Below, piece by piece: positions 44,263 through 56,729 of a DNA stretch of 64,000 nt (positions are counted from its first letter, which is position 1; each line of letters starts with the position of its first letter). The notes under the pieces were generated by a model, which made no database searches, was not told the origin of the DNA, and saw nothing but the letters and a program-made list of their open reading frames with translations. This DNA comes from Gracilariopsis chorda (lineage: Eukaryota; Rhodophyta; Florideophyceae; Gracilariales; Gracilariaceae). The DNA is taken from assembly GCA_003194525.1 (NCBI GenBank), contig NBIV01000032.1:62001-126000 (forward strand), given 5' to 3'. The position numbers and the translations under genes are program-made.

Positions 44263-45137
44263 GTTTCTCTGAGTCTGTGCAGGTGTCTGTGCTTTTCTTG
44301 ACTCCAGGCAACCAAGGTTGTTCTACGATAGTAACACGCTTCTTTTCACGCGTTTTCTATCACAATCCGCCTAGGAAGTTCACGTCTGTAAGACGTTCCC
44401 ACTAGAAACGTTCCAAAGACATGACCGTGGTCCACTGGCGTTGTATATAGACAAGAGCAAAATGGACACGTATCCATTTTGTAAGCCTGAGTGCAGCCTC
44501 CGCTCATCTTCTCCCCTAATCATCACGGCCCTACTCCGAATACGGCATATAATACCAAGGACTAGAAAATTCTTGTATCTCTCACTGATGTTGTTTCCGC
44601 GGATAGTTACAGCCCGAACAGTCGAATACGTTTTCAAAATACCCATTTATTGTAAGGGAGTGCCTCCGTAAATGACGCGTGCTTCAAGAAGATCATTATA
44701 AGGCAGGTGCTGGCCTGTATAGGAACAGAGGGCTTCTTTGCAAAGAATCCCTACTGTTTATTCGGAATTAGTATAGTGACCCACATGAAAACAACAACAT
44801 CAAACACAAAATAGGGGCTAGAAAAACCGGGCTGTCTTGAAAACAAACAAGGGCACAAGCTGATCCGCCTTCTTAAGATGTACCCGTCTTTCTTGCGACA
44901 AGTGAGAGTCGCAACCGAGTCTTCCCATTGGACCAACGACAGTCCGATCATTGGAAATGACTAGAAAAAACAAAACAGACAAGTTCGTTCTTTCTACAGC
45001 CTTCGTTGAGAACGAGGATGACGGAAACTAAGAAACGATCACAACAAAGAATTCCGTACTTCTTTGTTGGCGAATGGACCCTCTCCTGTTAGTGTCCGAC
45101 ACCTAGAAAACAACCAAAAACCCAGAAAGCATCACAG
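44263..45137. other. Intergenic DNA
   Basis: This lies between the EMC6 start and the CSB stop (both minus strand). A 76-codon + frame at 44,441-44,671 matches nothing I know. Otherwise no feature is seen. Confidence 0.5.
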
Positions 45138-48100
45138 TCAGTCTTCAATACCTTCGTTCAGTCTCCATACAGCAGTCCCTCCGGGTCCAGCTCCCTTGAC
45201 GAGAACTGCAATCTGCTTCAATAGCGACTTAAACTCCTGAAGTGCCTCTGGTGAACTTCTAACTCGAGATCGAAATCTTTCAACAACTTGAGCGGACGAA
45301 CACTGACCCCCGCGATCACGGATAAACTCGACCAAATCTTGTAGCAACACACTGGGAGCGGATCGAGTTTCTCCAGTTGTGGAATTGGCCCCGCCTTCTC
45401 TTTGCTTTATCTTGTTCAGGAGAGAGGCGGCTTTCGAGCTGCCATTAGCACTTGACTTAGCCGTGTACCCAGCCAAACCTGATTTACCAGTCCAAGTTGG
45501 AACACCTATTCCCTCACGCCGACGACGACGGGCGGAGCGTTTTAGCTCGTCCACTGCTTCTCGAGCAACTTTCTCCGCTTCATATTCCAGCACACTAACA
45601 TCTTTAACATCGCTCCCAGCTCCCAGAATTTCATCATGATTCATAGTGCTCAGTAACTGGCCATCTGCGGTGTCCTCTAGAAGAGAATTCAGAAGCGTTG
45701 CGCTACCGTCTTCAGGTCTCTTGGCATCGTTAAGTTTCCTCTGTTCTGATTCTGTTGGGCTTGTTTCCTTTCCGTAGCCTGCTTTCGAAGAGGTTAGCTC
45801 TTTCGCTTTTGTACCCGAAAAGATATCCCCTGTTTCGGTTCCATTCTCATCATCATCAGCCAGGTTGAATAGGTCTTTGATATCCTTGGGTTTAAAAAAC
45901 CGGCGTTGTCGGGGATCACTCAGGACCTTGTTTGTCAAGAACTGCTTGTAGATCTGAAGGAAGAAATACGTTCGAATCAAGTACATCTGTTAGTCCTTGC
46001 ACTGCAGTCAGAACAAGACCCACGAAAGAAAAGAATGCTTACCTGCCGATGATAAATTTTCTCCTCGATAGTTCCAGTTGTCACCAATCTATATACAGTA
46101 ACTGGTTTTGTTTGCCCTACCCGCCAAGCCCTCTCTCTTGCCTGCAGATCAGTGCTTGGGTTCCAGTCAGGATCATATAGAACAACACGATCTGCGCCGG
46201 TCAAATTCACACCAAGGCCTCCCACTCTAGTCGTTAAGAGGAATACGAAGATACTATCATCCTGGTTGAAATTATCAATTAGTCGCATGCGGGATCCAAT
46301 GGCTGTTTCTCCGTCCATTCTTTGAAATGTATACTTCTTTTCTTTCACGAAGGATTCTAGGATATCCAACATTGTCCTGGTCTGGCTGAACAATAGAACT
46401 CTACTCCCGGCAACGTGCCATGCTTCGAGGATACGACTCAAGACAATCAACTTTCCGGACCTTTTCCAGTTGCCATAATCTTCTGGACGTTCATCAATCT
46501 CCTCATCTGTCGGAAACACTTTTGTCTTGGGGCCCCTTCTCGCTTTCCCAATACGATCCGTTGTTACTATTCCTCTCGATATGTCCAGATCGTTATCATT
46601 ATGAAACAGTGGTATATCACAATGGTTGCATATCTTTCGAAGAGCTGTGATCGCGTAAAGAAGATTTAGCTTACCATGGAGCACTTGTCGTATAAATCTC
46701 GACTTCAAGAACTTCTTATACTTCTGCCGTTGCTCAGGAGTTAGTCTTACAAACAGGATCTGTTCACTCTTTTCTGGCAACTGCTTCGCCACATCTTTCT
46801 TCAACCTTCGCAAGAGGTAGGGCGAAATCAAATCCCGCAACACCAAAGCACATTTATAAGCAGTATGTACTTGTGACTTACTGGCGGTTGCGTACCCTCC
46901 TATTGTTATAGGTACCACGAATTGTTCTTGAAAAACCGGCAGAGTTCCAAGCTTTCCAGGGAAAACAAAATCAAAAAGGCTCCACAGCTCTTTCAAATGG
47001 TTCTGCAACGGAGACCCGCTAACGATGATTCGATGAGGAGTATCGAACCTTTTGGCCGTTATTGTTATGTCAGCGTCGGGGGATTTCAGCTTATGGCCCT
47101 CGTCTGCAAACACATATACAAACTTGTCAAGTAGCATGTCTTGGTGTTTTCTGACCTGCTCATAGCTGGTGATTAGGACCCCGTGTCGATTTTCCACGAC
47201 GTCACGAACGATAGCTTCAGGGTCATATCTTGCTTGCATCCGGCTACGCTTCTTCCCATGGTTACCTTGAGTTGCAAATGAATGGTGAAGGATTCGAACT
47301 CGAAATCTAGGCCACCAAGCTCGAAACTCTCTTAGCCATTGTCGTAAGACTGTTGTCGGGGCAACTATAATCACGGATCCAGATAACTTGTCACTATAAT
47401 TCAACGCAGCCAGAAAAGCAATCACTTGAATAGTCTTTCCTAAACCCATTTCATCTCCCAGAATGCCCCCCGTTCCTTGGGTGTGAAGCTCCCATAGCCA
47501 CTGGACCTAAGATCGAGAATAGAACCACAGCAGTCAGAATATATTTCATTTATACATTGGCTTTGTAACATCCAAAGTATGAACATGAAAAGAATGCACT
47601 TCTTACCCCTGTCCTTTGATAGTCAAATAGCTTATCGTATATTGAACACGGTATCCGAAGATCTCCTTCGAATTCCACCTCTTCTTCTTCTTCCATGACC
47701 CATTCATCCCCCTCTTTGAAGTCTAGTGGACTGTCTTCAGATGATCCATCGATGGATTCTTCTGCGCAATCAACGGAATCGGCAAAATTTGATATCTTCT
47801 TCTTCTTCAATCGCTGTCTGGTTTTCTTTTCCTCAATTTCATCGTCAAAGAGATCATCCTCCCTCTCTAACTCGGAGGGGATGTATTCATCGTTGTCTGC
47901 AGATGACTTCCTTACTTTCCTCCGGGATGATGCTCTCGGCATCAGCTGCTTACGTTCTTCTTCTGAATCTGTTGAACCAATACGTTGATTCACACCTTCA
48001 CTCACAGGAAGATGGTCAAAGCCACCATTCAAACGAGGCCTCAATTTTCGACGCGTAACCCCCGGAGATGCTCCTTTTTCTCGTTCATACCCGGGTTGTC

Positions 48101-48509
48101 CCTGGAATGGAGTAACACGGCCTGTTCTGACGAGAAAATCGTGCTCAGATTCTCCTTCTTTCCGGTGGTTATCTGCGACGCATCCTTCAACTACACGAGA
48201 CTTATCCTTGATCTCTTGACGGGCTTCATTGGCCTCAAGGAGCTGTCTTTTTTTGCTTTCGAGGTTTCTGATGTTCTTTTGAACTGTAACTAAACGCCGG
48301 TTTGCTCGTGCCGTAAAAGATGACCGCAGCAATAGTTTCTCTTCTGTGTGCAAAGCGTGAAGTTGTTCGTTTAGCTTTCTTATGTTAGCGGCAAGCTCTT
48401 CTGCTTCAGCCTTCTTGGCATGAACTTCTGCACGGGCAAATATCTCATCCTCGACCGCTTCCACGTTTTGAGCATTGACTCCCAAATCTGACAGGTTTGG
48501 TTCTGTCAT
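45138..48509 (-). CDS. ERCC6: CSB/ERCC6-type SNF2 DNA-repair translocase, 3 exons
   Basis: The exons are 48,509-47,607, 47,506-46,043 and 45,953-45,138, giving 1,060 residues; introns of 100 and 89 bp are GT-AG and frame-preserving. The N-terminal third has a coiled coil ([20 protein letters not shown]...) and an acidic/basic disordered part. The SNF2 core follows: [28 protein letters not shown] (Walker A), [14 protein letters not shown] (motif II), [19 protein letters not shown], and late motifs [22 protein letters not shown] and [18 protein letters not shown]. After the core, [18 protein letters not shown] and the [13 protein letters not shown] segment are CSB-like. The protein recognises stalled RNA polymerase II and starts transcription-coupled nucleotide-excision repair in the nucleus. 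Length and order match RAD26/CSB better than Swi2 or ISWI proteins. Confidence 0.92.
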
Positions 48510-49724
48510 ACCTTAGTTCGAATGGCTCTGGAACTGACTTATTTCCCAAAAGATGTAGTGCAGCGCGTCTGCTACCAGGAAGCTTTAGAATCTGGTAATT
48601 ACGGAACAAGTTCTGGTGGACCCTACAGGAAACTATTATCTCTTGCGTTCTCTCTGAATGAGCATCAAACTATCCCCTTTGGAGTTCGCCGAGAATCGTT
48701 GAGGTGGTTTTTACGATCTATGTGAGCATCTTAAAGCAAATTCGCATGGGTGGGTACTCATTCTGTCTGTGGAAAGTTGGGAGACAGGGAACGACAGAAA
48801 ACCCTTCTCATGTTGACCGTCTTCGTCGGCCTTTAGAGACGTGGTGGACAAGAAACTACTGAGTGCAGCTATGCAGTGAACAATTGCATATTTTGCCGAA
48901 ACCAGGAAATGCGGCCAGTACTGTACATTTTCTCGAATTCCTTTTTGGGCGTATCACAAGAGCGTTTGTCTATGCGGGTCCCAATGCTACCATTGGCACA
49001 ACAGCTTCACTGTAACGACCACGGATGATAAGGTATCAAGGGCCGTGATTCACGGGTACTAAGAGCTAGGCTATCCTGTCAAGGGTGGCCAGCACATGCT
49101 CGGATCGAAGTGTTCTATCCATGGTCGTGTTCTCGTATCCAGGGCGTGTGACCTGTACCACCACTCTTGAGACAAACGGCGGAACGAAATGAACATCACA
49201 GCAGATACCATTTTCAAGTGAAGAGAACCGCCAAAAGGATAGTTTCCGAGTCCACACAAGGCTCGATCATGATAATGGTACCGGACAACGTATCATTAGT
49301 TACCATATTCCGAGCTTAACTTTAGTGAGGCACAGTCGAGTCTTTCAGCAACCGCAGATGAAGTGCTGATCTATGCAACGGAAAGGGAAGTTGTGTGCTT
49401 AATCTTACGGCCAGAATGTTGCGAAGGCACCATTGAAGCACAGATTACATCCAAAATCTCCCACACGGTACGTGAAACTCATTCTTCTCGGAAAGACACA
49501 CTGCCTACAATGATGATCGTCAAAGGAGTCGATAGGGACATATGAAGACCGTGATTAGATCTCCTGGAACTCGATAATACATCGAGGATCTGAGGTATTT
49601 GGATGACACTATTCAAGGTACAAGCTGTGCATACTGACTTTCTGTTATCATTTACTCTGCAACAGAGTCAAAGTTAGACATTCTTAGCCTATAACGGTGA
49701 TTGCTGAGATACATACTGTGGTAG
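48510..49724. other. Intergenic DNA
   Basis: It lies between the CSB start and the stop of the kinase-fusion gene, both on the minus strand, so it contains the CSB promoter. Frames up to 67 codons are open but unrecognised. Confidence 0.5.
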
Positions 49725-52524
49725 TTATCTGTACACTATACTGTCTGTGTGAATATCGTTACATGTGGAGGGTATGCTCATAGCCATTGGAGACGTTTCT
49801 ACAGCTCCAGTTGATCCTGTTGAAGTGAGTAAGCGAATAATGTCATGATACCCACCTCTCTCGGCTTCATGAAACGCCGTTGAACCCCATCGGTCGCGAT
49901 GGTTGACATCAGCTCCATGTTCCAGCAGAAGTTCAACGATATCTTTCCGCCCCTCAGATGCGGCAATCTGTCACGCAGGGTTCAGGGGACATGTGTTTAG
50001 CTTAGAATCTGTTCGATTTGGCAGAGCGCTTCGAATGATACGGATGAGCAGAGTAACTTACCATTAACGGAGTTCGACGATCATAGTCAAAACAGTTCAA
50101 ATCAAGCCCACTCCTAATCAACCTCTCTAAACCATCCACATCGCCGTCTGCTGCAGCAATCATAGCCGCCTGATTTGTCAGAGTCTTTCTGTGATGAGAG
50201 TCAAGAACACCGCACCCCTCTACGTGACCTGCGGCCCTCCCCTCGATTGATCTGAGCAAGCGTATTGGTTCGCTATCTCCTGTTCGATTTGCATAGTTCA
50301 TCGCGTCCACAAGGGGTGAGTTGTTCCACCTGTCAAACGACAGTCTCGCACCAGCCGAAATAAGTAGCCGAATACATGCCGTTCGTCCCTCCGCCGCCGC
50401 TGCCGAGGTAATGATTGCAATAAAAGCGTGGGTCGAGCATCCCAAAGTTAGCTAATTCAGCCAGATGAACCTTCTTCCTGAAAAGGAAATGGAATTCATT
50501 GTCTACTTACCGACATGAAGCGCTGTTCTCTTGTCATAGTCCGAGTAGTTCACTTTGGCTCCTTTCTCTATTAGCCTACCAACCAATTCGGTTTGTCCTC
50601 GGTATACTGCTTCTAGTAGTCGCTTGGAAAAATCATCTTCGTCGTTTTCCTCTTCCCATGACTCGAATCGCTTTCTTGTTCTGGTAGATATCTTCTGCCT
50701 CTCCGAAACATCTACAGCTAGTTTTTCGCTTGTCAGTATATCCAAGATTTCTTCAAAACTGGGTCTCTGTTTTGGATGTTCAGCCCAACACCTGGTGATG
50801 AGATCCTCGAGAATTTTTGGAACTCGATCTTCTTCATAGAAAATTGGTCTGTTTCCTTCTGTGACGTGGAACATAAGTTGAATGGGGGTTTTCTTGGGGA
50901 ACGGAAACCTTCCGGTATATATTTCATACATGATAATGCCGAACGAGTATACATCCGCAGCAGGTGTATAGGGCATTTCGTTCATTATCTCAGGAGCCAT
51001 GGTGTAGGGAGTACCAACCAACCGTCCCTTGCCACTTCCTTTTGTCCACATTCCCGAAGCACCAGTCACAAACTGCCTACTTAGGCCAAAGTCACAAATT
51101 ACGCAATGAGTTAGAGATTGGTTGATGAGAATGTTACTTGTTTTCAAGTCACGGTGCAAAATTGGGGGTGTGGAAGCGTGCAAATAGTACATGCCGCGAG
51201 CTACTCCGCACAGCATTTCAAGAGCTTTTTCTGGATCAAAGCGGCGAGGGTTGGGACCATGCAGATAGTTTGCTACCGATCCCCCCGTGTATAACTCGGT
51301 TACAATACAAACCACCGGCTCGAAGCATATTCCCATATAGAGCAAACAATTGGGGTGTCTGATTTGTAAGAGGAGCCAGAACTCCTCAACATAATCACCA
51401 ACAACATCTTTGCGGCCCTCTTCGATTGATGTTGAAAGTTTTTCCATATTCGCTGCGTCGCCATGGCCATCATTGAATACCTTAACCGCCACTGGGACAT
51501 GCATCCATTGGCATTCATAAACCGTAGCACACGCGCCTCTACCAAGAGTCTTTCCAAACTTAATATCATCGTAGTTGATGATAAACGGCATTGCAGCGTT
51601 CACATCTTCATAGGCGTCACTTTCAGCATCGTCTTTTCGAGCGTTAGAACGCAGGGACTCCAAACGCGGGGGTCTTAGATCTCGTCGCACGAGTTTCTGC
51701 TTCTTTGGCATAGGTATTCGCGGTCGCTTTGCCACGCCGCGAGAACTGGATGAAGCTGCAGTTGATGGTAAATACTGTTCGGCATGAGTTGAGGAACGTG
51801 CAATGGATTCGGCATGCAGAAGGCCGTTTCTTTCCATATTGAGCTCAACGAGGTCCAATTCTCGTTTTTCTATGTACTTCAAATGCTCGCCTGCGACTGA
51901 TTTAAGCTCATCTAACCACTCGGTGACAACGTCATCCTCCTTGAGTTGCTGAATGAAGTCATTGTAGGAAAGGCCCTCGTTTTGAGGATCTGATGAATCG
52001 GCGATAAGCTGGTCGGCCAGCTGTCGGATTTGGTTGTCGTTGTCGTCGTCATCAAGGTCGTCAGAATTTTGATTGATCTCGGAAGCAATACGCTGGATGA
52101 GCTTGAGAGCGCTGAGAAGCTGTTCTTTCGACAAGTAGCGCATAGGCTGTTGATTGTGCTCATAGATGGCAAAGAGGTACTTGAGACGACTCTCGGTAGT
52201 GCCGCGACACAGGATAGCATAGCCAAGAATAAACTCGCGCAAAGTAACACGCCCCTGACTTCCATCTTCTGCGATATCGAAAATATTGAAGATGATCTTG
52301 GGGTCTATGGTAAGTTCTGCGGCGATGAAGTCGCCGGTGGCCTGACGGAATTGATCTGGAAGCAAGCCTTCGTTATTGGGGTCGAGACGCTTGTAATAGT
52401 CGACGAGAGTATCTATTTCGGTTTGCTTTAGGTTGTTTTGCAAGCCCAGAAGGCGGGCAGCTTTTTCATCAAAGTTACAACGCTGACGGGGGGGTTGCGC
52501 ATCTGTGGTAAATCTGTTTCCCAT
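49725..52524 (-). CDS. Calcineurin-B-like EF-hand module / TKL protein kinase / ankyrin repeat fusion, 3 exons
   Basis: The exons 52,524-50,511, 50,399-50,062 and 49,967-49,725 give 864 residues. The start is the ATG at 52,524 (MGNRFTTDAQ); the frame is open further up but has no ATG there. Gly2 with Thr6 fits N-myristoylation and mirrors calcineurin B. Residues about 35-215 follow calcineurin B in order (YYKRLDPNNEGLLPDQF, IFNIFDIAEDG, LKYLFAIYEHN, LSYNDFIQQL), but the loops lack several Ca2+ ligands. The kinase spans about 330-610: GRGACATVYE, VAVKVF, HRDLKTSNIL, CDFGLS, GTPYTMAPEIM. All catalytic residues are present, TKL/Raf-like. Ankyrin repeats follow from about 640 as two related cassettes (DYDKRTALHVAAAEG...DRWNNSPL; DYDRRTPLMIAASEG...DRWGSTAF). 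It is probably a membrane-tethered signalling kinase; ligand and substrate are unknown. Confidence 0.88.
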
Positions 52525-55399
52525 ATCTCGACATAGACAGGACGAAGCGGCCGCAACCAAGCGCGACACGAAGCGCGACACGAAGCGGAGCACTCGAGAA
52601 GAGCAAACGCGTGTGACGGCTCTCCGCCTCTCCGTATCTGCGCAGCGCAGAAACAGGCTGGAGCGCTACGCAAACAGGACGAAAAGCGGAATGGGAAGCG
52701 GCGCAACAGAAAGAGCGAGTGGCGCCAAACGTTCGGTAAGCCGTGGGTACAGCAGCTGTAGACGGGCGTGCTCTGCTAGCGAAGTGCACGCAAGACGTGC
52801 TGAAAGTGAGGACGGGGAAGCGATAATGAGTGGCGAAGGTTAAACTGTTGAAGGGGAAGGGCGGGCGCTGGTCGACGTGCGGCCAACTCCCGACATGCCG
52901 ACATGCGGCACGCCTTGACTAAGCAGCGGCAAGCTGCACTTGCGGAAGGGTGACATTCAGTGCTGGCGGCGTGACAACGGCTGCCCCGATTCGATTCGTC
53001 ATGAGCGTGCGCGCTGGCACTTGCGTGAACGGGGCACCGGGGCCAGTGGTTGCACCCCTTGCAAACGCAAAAAAAAAAACACGATTCCGCACCTTGCGCC
53101 GCTGAAGGCCAAAAACCGCATGCAGCGGCGCTCCTCGGCATGCGAAATACGTGTACCCCTTGTACGTTTGGTGCCGTTGTACACATACCGTCGTACCAAA
53201 CGCTACAGTACTCTTTTCGGCCCAACGTGCGCAAAACGGCGCCTCAAAAAAGCTTGCATGCGCTGGCTGTTGAGGCCGCTTGCGCCTTGCAGCTTATAAG
53301 CTTTCTCACTGGGCCGTGAACACGATTCCCCCCCTTTCCATGCCTGTCTGTGCTGTCCATATCTTCTGGCCGCGTGTGCATGATCATGTCAGAGACTTGT
53401 GGCCTACCTGCGCTGATCATTTTTGGGCTGCTATCAAGTATCTGCTCTTCAAGCCATTCTTGGGGTGAAACCACGCATGACTACAACTGTCAATTGTAAC
53501 AACCTTATGATTACTACCCCTGCACACTTGGGAAAGGTGAGCGGTCGATCAGAGGGGGTCGCATAGCGAGAGTACAACGACGATTGGCTGCGATTGGAAC
53601 GGTTACTTTGGGGCCATGGAGAGCGTCGTTAAAGCTTACTTCCCATTTGGATATGTCGACGGTGCAACGTTTCCCGCTTACACACGCGCCACCTTTTTGG
53701 CGGCAACGGGCGCGGTGTGTGTTGCACCCAGTGTCCATGAGCGGCTCGGTTGCTTTCCACGGCTATTCACGATACGAACTCACGCAATAAGCAACCTGAA
53801 AAAGAAAAAAAGCTGGAACGTGAGCTACACGCTGTAGAAACTCTCCCAACCATTCTTAAAGCGTCTCATCTCGGAAGGTACCAACTTGGTGACGGTACAC
53901 ATCGACTGCGGCACAAGTGCACGTGCACTCGCCCCCAGAAACTCTCACCGTCACGAAACTCCGCTACAGCAGTTAGGGTTTTTCCATGTGCAGACGAGAG
54001 GAGAATAACACTGTATAAGTTATGATGCAACTCGGGTGACCCGAATGTGCACGTGATTTTCGTCGTACCCGTATCGGACTGCAAAAGGAGCCAGTTTGTA
54101 GTCTTCCGAGTCCCTATTTGTAATCACCCACTGTACCATCACATTAACAAGGACCGGTCAGTACTCGATTATACAGCAGTTGGATAACGGTTCAAGAATG
54201 AATTCCAACTCAGAGATTGGAGTGCTGGGAGAATTTATAAAACAACAAGCTTAGGGATTGTGTACCTAACTTACTAGAGATACCAAAAAGTGGGTCCAAT
54301 ACGTCCCCAACATGCCCTGTCTACGTTACACTTGTGTGTTTTCAATTCGCAGCAACATTTGAAACTGTATACAATGGCAGAAACGTGATCTGTATCTGCC
54401 GGACGCAGCTGAACTCCAGATTTATATTCGAAAAGCCGGGCCACTTCCGTCATCCAGTACGACAGCACTTAGTGCAGAAGCGTCCTTTCCATGTAACCTA
54501 AGTGAGTGACGTGCAGGAAGGGGGAGTTCTCGTGAGTAGAGGGCAATGGCTTGGCAACCGTCGTTCTACTGGTCGTATGTATATTGGTTCTAAGGCTAGC
54601 AACTGCCATTTCCAGAAGCGCTGGCATCTAGAAGTGTGCAAAGTGCATGACACCTCAACGAAAGCGTCTCGTCACTGCGGCTGCGGAAAGCATTTTTTCG
54701 CTCTCTCTGACTCCGAAACGGAAGCAGCAGGAAAAAAAAAAAGTTCCACAAAGCCAAGCACCAGGCGTTCTCTCCAAGAAGAAACGAAAACAAGGGCGCC
54801 GAGCGTTAACGCTACCTTCACTTGGACTTGCATGAGAACAAGCACGTGGAAGGACTCGGTGTAAGTTTATTCTCTAGGGTTCTGCGACCGCTCTCACGTG
54901 ACGAGCTGTTCCAACGGGGCGGAGAGTGCCTTGGCTGCAGGCATGTGTGCAAGACGGGTGATGCTGCCACGTGGTTAGGGACTTGGGTCAGCTTGGCGGC
55001 GTGTGCCAGCCATGCTTCATTTGTTAGGACGATAATTTATATCTGTACATGCTTTCCGGTTCACGGTTCAACGCAGCGCAATTTGCATTCCAGCGTTCCA
55101 ATTGTTGCTTGCAATGACGCTTGTGCAATGTTGCGGGCGTTTTGCAATTTGTCATATCAACGCTGTGTGAGTGTTGTAAACCACTTGTCCGACTGTTGCA
55201 TTCACCCAACGCGTCATTCATTCAATCGCTGTTTTCGTCACACCCCGCCGTTCTGCTTTCATTCCTCTCCGCAGTTGTGTAAACGGTACCAAACGTAACA
55301 AACCTTTTATTCGGTTCACTTGTGCATATGAGCGTAGCACATACAAAATGTGCGTGCTATACAGCGCACTGCCTCACAAATACACAAATAGCGTGCCAT
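52525..55399. other. Long intergenic region without recognised gene
   Basis: The first 300 bp are GC-rich and contain a short repeat of GCGCGACACGAA units just ahead of the kinase gene (52,559-52,588), consistent with its promoter and leader. A + frame at 54,822-55,298 (158 codons, Cys/His-rich by composition) and neighbouring basic frames near 54,640-54,830 match no family I know and have uneven composition. Nothing supports a gene firmly. Confidence 0.4.
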
Positions 55400-56278
55400 T
55401 CACTGCTCGCGCTGCATATCCTCGCCACTAGCCACATCACGGCCGCCATCATCGCCGCCGCTGTCCAAAGTAGCCATCATATCCGCTTCAAAGCCGCCCT
55501 TTAGAAGCTGTTCATTCTCATGTAGCGGTTTATTCTCCTCACATGCACAGCGTAGTTGTCCTAAGCATTTGCCCGACACACAATAATCGCCCTGAATGGT
55601 GTAACAGTCAGTGCCGGCGTGTCCCTCATCATCCACATCAGTAAGCCATTTGAAAGGAGTATCCCAAAAAGTCAAAGTATCCACAGCAGAAGGCAGGAAC
55701 TGGCCGCGCACAGTGAACAACTCACAGTACAATTCTCGCTGCTTGTGAAGCAGAGCGTCCGCCAAGAATTGTGAAGATATTGAGCGGGGTCGATCCATTC
55801 CATCACTGAGGTTCATCCAATGCACGCCTACGCGACGAAACGCATGCCATCTCTTGTGCTCGTAGAGCAGAAAGGCCAGTTCGTCGCTGAGCGCGCAGTT
55901 GGATGAACGCGCGTTTATTGGCTCCAGCGTTAGATTGAATTTGGTGAGCACCTGGTTGAGGGCGTAGGGATCGCGTTCGGACATATTGGTAAGCTCCATG
56001 ATGTTTCGATGTGTGAATAGGGGCAGTTGGAAAACGGCGTTGAGAGCGGACTGTGCACGACAAACGGGTTAGTTTTGATGGACAGCGAAGGAGGGAGAGG
56101 AAGGGGTGTTGTGGACGTACAGCGGCTCCATCATGTTGATCATCTCTCTGGAAGATGATAAACTGCAGCTGATGCAGAATTTGGTCGGCGGTGGGTTGAA
56201 AGGGGGGGTGTGCGGGAGAGGGGGGTGATGGGGCATGGAGGGGGCGTTTTGTTGCGAATTAGGGGGTGTTTGACTCAT
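55400..56278 (-). CDS. Josephin-domain-like protein, catalytic Cys apparently absent
   Basis: Exon 2 (56,050-55,400) opens SALNAVFQLPLFTHRN and continues to HKRWHAFRRVGVHWMNLSDG, then RPRSISSQFLADALLHKQRELYCELFTVRG. This is the Josephin (ataxin-3 family deubiquitinase) pattern around its His and Asn/Asp. Exon 1 ends at 56,121 before GTACGT; its Josephin-like frame reads LHQLQFIIFQRDDQHDGAA. Aligning LNAVFQ with the family's LNNLLQ puts Gly where the nucleophilic Cys is expected. The likely ATG (56,278, MSQTPPNSQQNAP) is in another frame. The two frames meet at a run of seven C near 56,196-56,202 in this strand sense, so a 1-base sequencing or real frameshift is likely. The acidic C-terminal tail (GGDDGGRDVASGED) has no clear ubiquitin-interacting motif. 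Confidence 0.55.
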
Positions 56279-56729
56279 ACGGAGGGTGGGAGACGATGAG
56301 AGCAGAGCGACGCAGTTTAGAAGGCAGCGAGGAGGGAGGGGGAAAGTGGACGTACAAGGTTGGGATTGGGAGTAGTTTTTTTACGTGTAGCGCGAGAGGC
56401 AGTTGCACTGGCGCAGGGGTGTTGTAAGGGAGGCGTTTGAGATTGGAGCGGACAGCGCATCACGCGATTTAAAACGAGCGGAAGCGATGCGCGGCATTTA
56501 TTAAGGTGCGCGATAATGTGAACGGCGCGTGATGGCGGCGGCGGAGGTGATTGGCATGTGCCGAGCTGCGGTGTGTGTTTTACTAAATTAGAGCTACAGA
56601 GTACAGGGGCGCTTGGGCGCTGCTGCCAAGCGGCAACGATTTAACGAGTACGCAGTTGGGTGTAAATCAGAAAACAAAACAAAACAAAACAAAAAAAAAG
56701 TGTACAAATCGGGTGCTTGGCGGCGCAGT
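56279..56729. other. Intergenic DNA with AAAAC repeat
   Basis: It contains the promoter side of the Josephin-like gene and the 3' side of the zinc-finger gene. A short (AAAAC)n/poly(A) tract lies at about 56,672-56,700. No gene is seen. Confidence 0.5.

Noticed and set aside
47695-48293. Plus-strand Ser-rich frames
   Set aside because: They are antisense to the acidic N-terminal part of CSB.
52525-52593. Longer N-terminus for the kinase fusion (about 23 extra residues)
   Set aside because: The open frame upstream has no ATG, and the ATG at 52,524 gives a calcineurin-B-like MGN start.
54822-55298. Possible gene of 158 codons on the + strand
   Set aside because: No family likeness, uneven composition, and no supporting splice or neighbour evidence; kept only as a note in the intergenic entry.
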